Of a stretch of DNA of 64,000 nt, positions 44,112 to 51,848 are shown piece by piece (positions within the stretch are counted from its first letter, which is position 1; the number at the start of each line of letters is the position of its first letter). A program made the translations under genes and the position numbers. This DNA is from Sphingobacteriales bacterium (GTDB lineage: Bacteria; Bacteroidota; Bacteroidia; Sphingobacteriales; Sphingobacteriaceae), in the NCBI GenBank assembly GCA_026390835.1, contig JAPLFD010000007.1:1-64000 (forward strand). Direction: 5' to 3'. The notes under the pieces are model-generated. The model had not been told where the DNA came from. It saw only the letters and a list, made by a program, of their open reading frames with translations, and did not search any database.

Positions 44112-45524
44112 ATGAGTAGCTTTCTCACCCTAATGCGCCAAGAATTGGGCAATATTCCTACTGCACAGCAGGAAGAAGCCTTTGTATTGTTGGAGCGATT
44201 TATTCATGCTCCCGAAGAAAAAGCCTGTTTGGTGCTAAAAGGCTATGCCGGTACGGGTAAAACCACACTCATTAGTGCCTTAGTGAATGTATTACCCAAA
44301 TTTAATTTTAAATCGGTGTTGTTGGCACCTACGGGCAGGGCTGCCAAAGTAATGAGCAGCTATTCTTCTAAAAAAGCCAGCACCATTCACAGGCGCATTT
44401 ACCGTAAAAAATCTGCTATTAGCCCCGATATGCAGTTTAGCTTGGGGCAAAATACCTTAGCCAATACCATTTTTGTAGTCGATGAAGCTTCCATGATTTC
44501 CGATGATTCTACCGATTATAGCCGATCTGGTTTGCTCGAAGATTTAATCCGCTTTGTGTACGATACACATCCCTGCAAACTCATTTTAGTGGGCGATACC
44601 GCTCAGCTTCCGCCCGTAGGTTCTACCGAAAGCCCTGCTTTAGATGCAAATTATTTAAAAGATAAATACGATTTAAGCGTCTATCAAACCGAACTCACCG
44701 AAGTGGTGCGCCAAGAAAAAAGCTCGGGTATTTTGTACCATGCCACCCAATTGCGTGAACACATTAGGCAAGAAAAAGCTCAAGTGCCCGTACTTTCTGC
44801 CAAAGGCTATTCCGATTTGTTTCACATGACCGGCGAACGCCTCATTGAAGGCCTCTCGTATGCTTACGATAAATTTGGAATAGAAAATACCCTGGTGATT
44901 TGCCGCTCCAATAAGGGGGCTAACAATTACAACCAAAACATCCGCAACCGTATTTTGTATAGAGAAGAAGAACTCAGCGGAGGCGATTACATCATGGTGG
45001 TGCGCAACAACTATTTCTGGCTAGCCGACGAAGAGAAAAAAGGCAATTTTATTGCCAATGGCGATATTGCCAAAATTCGGAAAGTAAAATCCATTTCCGA
45101 GCAATTTGGCTTCCGCTTTGCCGATGTGGTCTTAGAGTTTTTAGACTATCCGGATGAAGAACCGCTTAGCTGTAAAGTGATGCTGGATACGCTGTATGCC
45201 GAAACGCCAAATCTTTCCTACACCGATAATAAACGCCTTTACGAAGCCGTATCTGCAGATTATGCGCACATTACCAGCAAAGCGCAGCGCCTGAAAGCCA
45301 TTAAAGAAGACCCCTATTTTAATGCGCTGCAAGTAAAATTTGCCTATGCCGTAACTTGCCATAAAGCCCAAGGTGGACAATGGGATGCCGTGTTTATAGA
45401 CCAAGGCTACCTCACCGAAGAACTCATAAATACCGAGTTTTTACGCTGGCTCTATACCGCTATTACCCGCAGTACCACCGAATTGTTTTTGGTGAATTTT
45501 GCGAAGCAGTTTACGGGGGAGTGA
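44112..45524 (+). CDS. RecD-like superfamily 1 ATP-dependent DNA helicase
   Basis: LKGYAGTGKTTLISAL; APTGRAAKVMS; VDEASMISD; VGDTAQLPPVGS; TCHKAQGGQWDAVFID. Confidence 0.94.
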   Translation: MSSFLTLMRQELGNIPTAQQEEAFVLLERFIHAPEEKACLVLKGYAGTGKTTLISALVNVLPKFNFKSVLLAPTGRAAKVMSSYSSKKASTIHRRIYRKKSAISPDMQFSLGQNTLANTIFVVDEASMISDDSTDYSRSGLLEDLIRFVYDTHPCKLILVGDTAQLPPVGSTESPALDANYLKDKYDLSVYQTELTEVVRQEKSSGILYHATQLREHIRQEKAQVPVLSAKGYSDLFHMTGERLIEGLSYAYDKFGIENTLVICRSNKGANNYNQNIRNRILYREEELSGGDYIMVVRNNYFWLADEEKKGNFIANGDIAKIRKVKSISEQFGFRFADVVLEFLDYPDEEPLSCKVMLDTLYAETPNLSYTDNKRLYEAVSADYAHITSKAQRLKAIKEDPYFNALQVKFAYAVTCHKAQGGQWDAVFIDQGYLTEELINTEFLRWLYTAITRSTTELFLVNFAKQFTGE

Positions 45525-45529
45525 GGAGA

Positions 45530-45647
45530 TTAACGTTTTCAGGGCTTTGCGAAAAAGCGGATTTAGAAGCACAAATGTTTATTAGAATTCCGAATGTTCA
45601 AATTTAGCACTCAACCTGCTTTTTCGCAAAACCCTTGTTAGTGGCAG
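45530..45647 (-). repeat. attC-like imperfect palindrome downstream of the esterase gene
   Basis: On the minus strand: TGCCACTAACAAGGGTTTTGCGAAAAAGCAGG ... CCGCTTTTTCGCAAAGCCCTGAAAACGTTAA; near-complementary 19-20 bp arms flanking about 55 nt. Confidence 0.5.
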
Positions 45648-45655
45648 TTAATTTT

Positions 45656-46507
45656 TTATTGTCGTTTAAATCGTTTAAAAAAGGTCCAAATTACTTCACA
45701 AGCATTCATATCTTGACTTGTCTTTCCAATAATGGCTTCATTCAAATATTGATAACCTTGTGGCCAAGTATGTCCACCATTTAAAATTACATAACTTACT
45801 ACTTCACTTCCGTTTGTAGAATTTGAATATACTCTTTGTTTTATTGTTGTGCCATCGTTTGCAATGTCTGGCAAGTCAGTTATTGTTGGTGTAGTATTAC
45901 AACCATTAATGGTTATCCATTTGTCAATTGCTTGAAAATGCGATATCGCAGTTCCTTTGCAATTCGGTGCAATGGTAGTTGCTTCAATTGATGCAGCATC
46001 CACTGCAATAGCTGCAATACGATTACTTAATTCACAACCCAAACGAGAAGACATGAATCCGCCATTAGATATTCCTGTAGCATAAATTTTAGTGCCGTCT
46101 ACCGAATAATTGTTAATCATATAATCACACATTTGATTGAAAAAACTAACATCATTAATTCCTAATTGATTTGGGGTTGTTGGTCGTCCATCATTCCAAT
46201 TATTTTGTATCCCTGCAGGATAAACCAAAACCACTTTGTCTCTATCAGCAATAGTTTTGAAATTAGCAATGTTTATCATTCCCTCGGGCGTTCCACTTCC
46301 ACCATGAATGGCAAATATCAAAGGCATTTTACCTGCATTATTGTAACCTGTTGGAAGATACACTATAAAACTTCTTGCATTACCGTCAACAGTTAGGTTT
46401 ACTGTTTTTTGCTCACTTGGTTTGTCAGCAATCGTTGTTGAATTGTCACCTTTGTTACACGAAATAAGTGTAATCAGAATTGTTATAAGTAAAATTACTT
46501 GTCTCAT
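45656..46507 (-). CDS. PHB depolymerase/feruloyl-esterase-like lipoprotein
   Basis: ITLISCNKGD lipobox; IFAIHGGSGTPEGM; GISNGGFMSSRLGCEL; GGHTWPQG. Confidence 0.88.
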   Translation of the reverse strand: MRQVILLITILITLISCNKGDNSTTIADKPSEQKTVNLTVDGNARSFIVYLPTGYNNAGKMPLIFAIHGGSGTPEGMINIANFKTIADRDKVVLVYPAGIQNNWNDGRPTTPNQLGINDVSFFNQMCDYMINNYSVDGTKIYATGISNGGFMSSRLGCELSNRIAAIAVDAASIEATTIAPNCKGTAISHFQAIDKWITINGCNTTPTITDLPDIANDGTTIKQRVYSNSTNGSEVVSYVILNGGHTWPQGYQYLNEAIIGKTSQDMNACEVIWTFFKRFKRQ

Positions 46508-46558
46508 TTTTATTTTAATTTATCTCGTTTAGACGTTTTACGTGTCGTTTGGTTTAAT

Positions 46559-46664
46559 TGCCACTAACTAGTCTATAACCTCAACAAAAACCCATGGAGT
46601 ATACAATTCAAATATAGCCGTATTACCTCAACACGTCAATCACCAAACAAAAACGTTGTAGACT
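46559..46664 (-). repeat. Degenerate boundary repeat upstream of the esterase gene
   Basis: TTGCCACTAAC (46559..46569), an inverted copy of the GTTAGTGGCA box at 45637..45646, plus AGTCTATAAC (46571..46580)/GTTGTAGACT (46655..46664) inverted repeat. Confidence 0.4.
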
Positions 46665-46685
46665 CAAACTGTCAAAACAATACGC

Positions 46686-46937
46686 CGCATACGCTCAATA
46701 ACATGGTGCATACATACTTAAGCACGCCGCATACGCACTTCACCACGGCGCAGCAGCTCACCTCCACGGCGCAGCCGCACCTTACCATGGCGCAGTCGCA
46801 CTTTACCATGGCGCAGTCGCAATCTACCACGGCGCAGCCGCACTTTACCACGCCGCAGTCGCACTTTACCACGGCGCAGTCGCACCTTACCATGGCGCAG
46901 CCGCACCTCACCACGGCGCAGTCGTGCCATACCCTAG
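46686..46937. repeat. Tandem array of about 12 degenerate 21-bp units
   Basis: Core units read CGCAG(C/T)CGCAC(C/T)T(C/T)ACCA(C/T)GG, e.g. 46770..46790, 46791..46811, 46854..46874. Confidence 0.92.
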
Positions 46938-46939
46938 AT

Positions 46940-46962
46940 CCTTCGACAAGCTCAGGATGACA
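46940..46962 (+). repeat. REP-like half-palindrome CCTTCGACAAGCTCAGGATGACA
   Basis: Same family as repeats at 61941..61995 and 62032..62086 in this window. Confidence 0.85.
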
Positions 46963-46983
46963 ACAAGAAAAGGAAATAGCTAG

Positions 46984-47040
46984 GGCCCGGCAGAACGGCG
47001 GGCCAGCGTAAAGGCCTGTGGGCAGAAGCATCGTTCTGCC
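46984..47040 (+). repeat. 57-bp dispersed palindromic element, copy A
   Basis: GGCCCGGCAGAACGGCGGGCCAGCGTAAAGGCCTGTGGGCAGAAGCATCGTTCTGCC; terminal GCAGAACG/CGTTCTGC inverted repeats; inverted copy at 61861..61916. Confidence 0.9.
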
Positions 47041-47085
47041 TTGAGTTTCAAAAACGGTAAATTTTAGAAAACTTACCCGTTCGAA

Positions 47086-47928
47086 CTATTTTTTTTGTGC
47101 TTCAGCAATCAACTGCTGGTTCAACACTACGTAATCCTGATTTTTCTCTGCTTCGGCTAAGTCAGTGGAACGCTTTGCAGATTCTATGGCTTCAGCTTTC
47201 AAACCCATTTTCAGTTGTATTTTAGCCTTCAAATGTTCCATCCAATAGGCTTTCGGGTTAGCAGAGGTAGCTTCCTGAATCCATCCATAGGCCTTATTGA
47301 GGTCTTTGTTCGTATCAAAATAATAGTTGGCCGCTTGATAAAAAGGTTTAGAGGCACCTTGCATGGCTGCATCAATACCCGCCATTATTTTAGCATCCAC
47401 ATCGGTGGTAATTTTAACCGGCACCAACGTTTTGTCCCAAATTAACTGCATTTCGCAGCTGTTGGCCATCACCTTTTCAAAGCCAATGCTAAAACTCTCT
47501 ACAGGCGTATTCAAGGCTACAGGTTTTACCTGTACTCTCAATAAATCATCAGACTCTTGGTAGCCCATGGCTCCCCAAAGTTTGGTATTTTTGCTTATAA
47601 TGATCGTCCACAAATCTTTACCAGGAATGCTGTACAAGGCATATTCTCCCGCAGGAACCAATTTACCTTCCAACATCACATCATCACCAAAAGTAAGCTT
47701 GCTGGGAGCGTTGGCACCTGTGCGCCATACCTGTCCGAAGGGAGTTTGGGTTCCGAATATTTTGCGGCCTTTCACATTTGGCCTAGAGTAGGTAAGCTTA
47801 ATGCTGCTCAATCCAAAATCTTGTTGAACAGATTGCGTAGTACTAGCTGCTGGTAAGCGAAGTGCTTGTGCATTCGCTATGCCGGCCATGCTGATGAGGC
47901 CGATAAATAAGATGATGATTTTTTTCAT
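47086..47928 (-). CDS. DUF2911 domain-containing secreted protein
   Basis: Signal peptide; LRLPAASTTQSVQQDFGLSSIKLTYSRPNVKGRKIFG; VWRTGANAPSKLTF. Confidence 0.9.
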   Translation of the reverse strand: MKKIIILFIGLISMAGIANAQALRLPAASTTQSVQQDFGLSSIKLTYSRPNVKGRKIFGTQTPFGQVWRTGANAPSKLTFGDDVMLEGKLVPAGEYALYSIPGKDLWTIIISKNTKLWGAMGYQESDDLLRVQVKPVALNTPVESFSIGFEKVMANSCEMQLIWDKTLVPVKITTDVDAKIMAGIDAAMQGASKPFYQAANYYFDTNKDLNKAYGWIQEATSANPKAYWMEHLKAKIQLKMGLKAEAIESAKRSTDLAEAEKNQDYVVLNQQLIAEAQKK

Positions 47929-47954
47929 GGGGATGTTTTTTACAAATATAGGGG

Positions 47955-48494
47955 CTAATTCTTTTGTTCTCGATTATTTTTTTGAGTATTCACCACCTGT
48001 TCGTGATGGTGTTTAACGTGATAGACGGTAAAGTAGAGCATTTCACGAATGCTTGTTTTGCCAATAAGTGGGTGCGGTAGAATATGATTGTCTAAATCGT
48101 CTTCGCTTAGTTTTGCAACCTTTTCAGTTAAGGAGGCTATTAGTTTCGCCAAATCCTTACTCAGTTTTTGTTTTTGATTTACGGTAACGCTTTTTGGAAT
48201 GTACGGGCTACCTGCTTTTCCTCCCTTTTGCAGTACGTTTTGATAAGCCTTAACCAACTCTTCATAAGTTCTTTTTTCCCTGGGTTTCCCGAACAATAAC
48301 CTCAAGATAAATGTAGGCAACAGCAAGGCCAAATTTACGGGCCGCACCGATAAACAAATGTGTTGCAGTTGCTGCCCAGCCGTCCATTTGGCATGATGGC
48401 TGACCAAAAACTCTTCATCAGTTAGGCTATTTATGTATTCAATAAATGCTTGATGATGGTTCTGTAGTTGTTCTATTAATTCTTGGCGTTTCAT
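47955..48494 (-). CDS. DinB family protein
   Basis: MKRQELIEQLQNHHQAFIEYINSLTDEEF...; WTAGQQLQHICLS; YHVKHHHEQV. Confidence 0.85.
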   Translation of the reverse strand: MKRQELIEQLQNHHQAFIEYINSLTDEEFLVSHHAKWTAGQQLQHICLSVRPVNLALLLPTFILRLLFGKPREKRTYEELVKAYQNVLQKGGKAGSPYIPKSVTVNQKQKLSKDLAKLIASLTEKVAKLSEDDLDNHILPHPLIGKTSIREMLYFTVYHVKHHHEQVVNTQKNNREQKN

Positions 48495-48507
48495 TTCTTG
48501 GTATCTT

Positions 48508-49107
48508 TTATTTACTCCACCCCACATTTTTTTTCCAGTGCTCAATTTCCTGCCTTCTCTTTTCAAAGTCTTTCGGTGGAGTTTGATTTTCTTCTTTTGC
48601 TTGGTTTCTCAGTACTTCTGTTTGTTCTTCAAGTGTGTTAAGTCCAATAGATTTTCTTCTTTCATTTACTTTGCTTAAGTCGTCGAATAAATTAGGGCTT
48701 AATTCTCCGTTTTCGTCCCAATCAAATTGTGTTCCGTACAATTGTGGTTTCTCCTCAAATGCGGCTATTCGGTCGTTCAAATATGCTAAATTTTTCGGGT
48801 CTGCTTCATTTTCACTAACGGCTATTTCCAATAGCTCTACACACTTCTTCATAAATGTAGGTTGTCCGATAGCATGTTGTATGACCAACCATGCCGCTTC
48901 GTTGGCTTCTATACCAACCTTATCTATTGTCGGGTAACCAATGGTGTCTACTATGCCGTTTAGAATTTCAGCATTTTTAGTATGCAACTCCATCATTTCT
49001 TCGTTATACCCTTCGCCTAGTAGTCCACTCTGCACAAGTTTGTCTCTCAAAGTCAAATCCGCATTTTTCAATTCAATAATTCGTTCAGCAATGCTTTTAT
49101 GCTTCAT
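48508..49107 (-). CDS. DUF6624-like protein
   Basis: IGYPTIDKVGIEANEAAWLVIQHAIGQPTFMKKCVELL...NLAYLNDRIAAFEEKPQLYGTQFDWDENGE. Confidence 0.72.
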   Translation of the reverse strand: MKHKSIAERIIELKNADLTLRDKLVQSGLLGEGYNEEMMELHTKNAEILNGIVDTIGYPTIDKVGIEANEAAWLVIQHAIGQPTFMKKCVELLEIAVSENEADPKNLAYLNDRIAAFEEKPQLYGTQFDWDENGELSPNLFDDLSKVNERRKSIGLNTLEEQTEVLRNQAKEENQTPPKDFEKRRQEIEHWKKNVGWSK

Positions 49108-49304
49108 TTTTTGGTCTTATTTTATTCCGATGATTAACCTACTAAAATAGTCACACCCATATATCCTCAAAAACAGAATGTATGATGGACTATCTAAAGC
49201 CAATATAGCAGTATACACACCCTTTATCAACCTAAACTAATAAATTCACAGAGCCTTTCCAAAATCACATTTTAAACTTAAATTAGAGGCTCAATTATAC
49301 ACAC

Positions 49305-51161
49305 ATGAAAATTACAAAAACCAACCTAATTTGCCTGTTACTGCTACTAACAAGTTCGGCTGTAGCTCAAATGTCTGCTTTAGAGCGTATAGAACCTGCC
49401 AATTGGTGGGTAGGTATGAAAAACACCAAACTCCAGCTCATTGTACACGGCAACCAAATAGCAAGCCGAAACGTTCGCATCACCTATCCTGGAGTAACAC
49501 TTTTAAAAACAAATAAAGTAGAAAACCCCAATTACCTCTTTCTTGATGTAGAAATTTCGCCAGCCACCCAGCCAGGAATATTTCCTATCCGTTTTGAGAA
49601 AAAAGGAGACAAAGCTATTGTTTCCAATTACGAGCTAAAGGCCCGCAATGTAAAGCAGGTAAAAGCCCAAGGCGTAACTACCAAAGATTTGATGTACCTC
49701 ATTATGCCCGATCGTTTTGCCAACGGCGATAAAACAAACGATATCGTAAAAGGCATGACCGAAACGACACTAAATAGAGATTCTATGTACCACCGTCATG
49801 GCGGCGATATTCAGGGTATCATCAACAACCTGGACTATTTACGAGATCTAGGCGTAACCGCCCTATGGATAAACCCATTGCTAACCAACGATCAGCCTAA
49901 AACTTCGTATCACGGTTATGCCAATACCGAGAACTACCGCATTGACCCCCGTTACGGCACCAACGAACTCTATAAAAAACTCATCGACGAAATGCACAAA
50001 CGAGGCATGAAAATGGTGAAAGATTTGGTGCACAACCACTTAGGTAGCAGACATTGGACGGTGTTGGATTTACCTTCGAAAGATTGGTTAAACCAATGGC
50101 CAACCTTCACCCGCACCACCTACCGCGAACAAACCCACTTCGATCCCTATGCTTCGGCAGCAGATAAAAAACAAATGGTAAAAGGCTGGTTCGATTTCCA
50201 CATGCCCGATCCCAATCAGCAAAACCCATACGTGCGCAATTACATTACACAAAGTCACATTTGGTGGGTAGAATATGCCGGGGTGGATGCTTTCCGTCTA
50301 GATACCTATGCCTACAACGATTTAGATTATATGGCCGAGTGGGCCAAAGCCATTAAAGCAGAATATCCAAATCTAAACTCCTTTGGCGAAACTTGGGTAC
50401 AAGGAGTACCAAGCCAAACCTATTTTACCGAAGGCAATGTAGTTAACCAAGGATTTGATAGCGGCCTCGATGGCGTAACTGATTTTCAAGCCTTATGGGG
50501 CATAAATGAAGCCCTTAATGGAAAATTCGGTTGGACCGATGGCGTTGTGCGTTTGTACAATACCCTTGCTTACGATTACCAATATAAAGACGCCACCAAA
50601 AATGTAGTCTTTTTAGATAACCATGATCTAAATCGCTTCTACTCAGTAGTAAACGAAGATTTTTCGAAATACAAATCTGGCATCGCTTGGGTGCTAACCA
50701 CCCGAGGCATTCCGCAGTTTTATTACGGAAACGAAATTTTAATGACCGGCACCACCACACCTGATGGCAAAGTGCGCCTAGATTTTAAAGGTGGCTGGCC
50801 AGAAGACAAGGTGAATAAATTTACTGCCGCCGGTCGTACCGAAAAAGAAAACGAAGCTTTTAATTATGTACGCAAATTGGCCAACTACCGCAAAAACAAC
50901 GAGGTGTTGCAAACCGGTAAAATGATGCAATTTGTGCCTCAAGATGGTGTATACGTATACTTCCGCTACAATGCCGATAACACCGTGATGATGCTGATGA
51001 ACGGCGAAGAAAAAGAAGTAACCGTATCTACGGCTCGTTTTGCAGAACGCACCAGCGGTTTTACACAAGCGGTGAATGTAGCTACCGATGAGGTACTAGC
51101 GGATCTGAGCCAAATCAAAATACCGGCAAAAACAACTTTAGTATTGGAGCTTAAAAAATAA
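49305..51161 (+). CDS. Glycoside hydrolase family 13 (cyclomaltodextrinase/neopullulanase-like)
   Basis: Signal peptide; MPDRFANGD; MKMVKDLVHNHLGS; DAFRLDTYAY; FLDNHDLNRF. Confidence 0.93.
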   Translation: MKITKTNLICLLLLLTSSAVAQMSALERIEPANWWVGMKNTKLQLIVHGNQIASRNVRITYPGVTLLKTNKVENPNYLFLDVEISPATQPGIFPIRFEKKGDKAIVSNYELKARNVKQVKAQGVTTKDLMYLIMPDRFANGDKTNDIVKGMTETTLNRDSMYHRHGGDIQGIINNLDYLRDLGVTALWINPLLTNDQPKTSYHGYANTENYRIDPRYGTNELYKKLIDEMHKRGMKMVKDLVHNHLGSRHWTVLDLPSKDWLNQWPTFTRTTYREQTHFDPYASAADKKQMVKGWFDFHMPDPNQQNPYVRNYITQSHIWWVEYAGVDAFRLDTYAYNDLDYMAEWAKAIKAEYPNLNSFGETWVQGVPSQTYFTEGNVVNQGFDSGLDGVTDFQALWGINEALNGKFGWTDGVVRLYNTLAYDYQYKDATKNVVFLDNHDLNRFYSVVNEDFSKYKSGIAWVLTTRGIPQFYYGNEILMTGTTTPDGKVRLDFKGGWPEDKVNKFTAAGRTEKENEAFNYVRKLANYRKNNEVLQTGKMMQFVPQDGVYVYFRYNADNTVMMLMNGEEKEVTVSTARFAERTSGFTQAVNVATDEVLADLSQIKIPAKTTLVLELKK

Positions 51162-51162
51162 T

Positions 51163-51813
51163 ATGGCCAATATAAAAGCCCTTATTTTCGATTTAGACGG
51201 CGTAATCGTAGATACCGCCATTTACCATTACAAAGCTTGGAAACGCCTGGCCAATCACCTTGGCTTCGATTTTACCGAAGAAGAGAATGAAAAGCTGAAA
51301 GGCGTCAGCCGAGTGCGTTCCTTAGAATTAATTTTAGAATGGGGAGGAGTTACTAAATCGGCAGAAGAGCAAAAACACTTAGCCGATTTAAAAAACTCGT
51401 GGTATGTAGACATGATTCAAGAAATGCAGCCCGACGAAATTTTGCCCGGCGCCAAAGAATTTTTGGAAGCAGCCCGAGCAGCCGGCTTAAAAACCGCACT
51501 AGGCTCTGCCAGTAAAAATTCTGAAACCATTTTGCAAAAAGTAGGGCTTACCCACTTATTCGATGTGATAATTGATGGTAATAAAGTGAGCGCCTCTAAA
51601 CCAGATCCGGAAGTATTTTTAAAAGGAGCCGAAGCCCTAGGCATAGCCCCAAAAAATTGCTTGGTATTTGAAGATGCCTTGGCTGGCGTGCAAGCAGCCC
51701 TAGCCGGCGGAATGAAAGTAATAGGCATTGGTACCGCCCAAAATTTGCCCGGAGCAAACGTGGTGGTAGCCGGCTTACACGAAGTAAGTATTGAATTAGT
51801 ACAAACAGTATAA
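51163..51813 (+). CDS. pgmB: Beta-phosphoglucomutase
   Basis: HAD motif FDLDGVIVDTAIYHYKAWKRLA; LGSASKN; FEDALAGVQAA. Confidence 0.94.
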   Translation: MANIKALIFDLDGVIVDTAIYHYKAWKRLANHLGFDFTEEENEKLKGVSRVRSLELILEWGGVTKSAEEQKHLADLKNSWYVDMIQEMQPDEILPGAKEFLEAARAAGLKTALGSASKNSETILQKVGLTHLFDVIIDGNKVSASKPDPEVFLKGAEALGIAPKNCLVFEDALAGVQAALAGGMKVIGIGTAQNLPGANVVVAGLHEVSIELVQTV

Positions 51814-51848
51814 CAAAGAACAAGCCCTTGAGGCTTGGTGAATAAAGC

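Noticed and set aside
45380-45607. 75-aa plus-strand ORF spanning the recD-like 3' end
   Set aside because: Alternative-frame translation of the helicase C-terminus running into the attC-like palindrome.
46686-46937. CRISPR array or diversity-generating-retroelement variable region
   Set aside because: Units are contiguous 21-mers with no spacers. There is no cas or reverse-transcriptase gene, and no template-repeat pair.
46672-47031. ORFs on both strands (119 aa, 85 aa, 70 aa) over the 21-bp array
   Set aside because: They exist only because the repeat unit is a multiple of 3. Parts translate REP sequence (e.g. CHPELVEGS), a known spurious-ORF signature.
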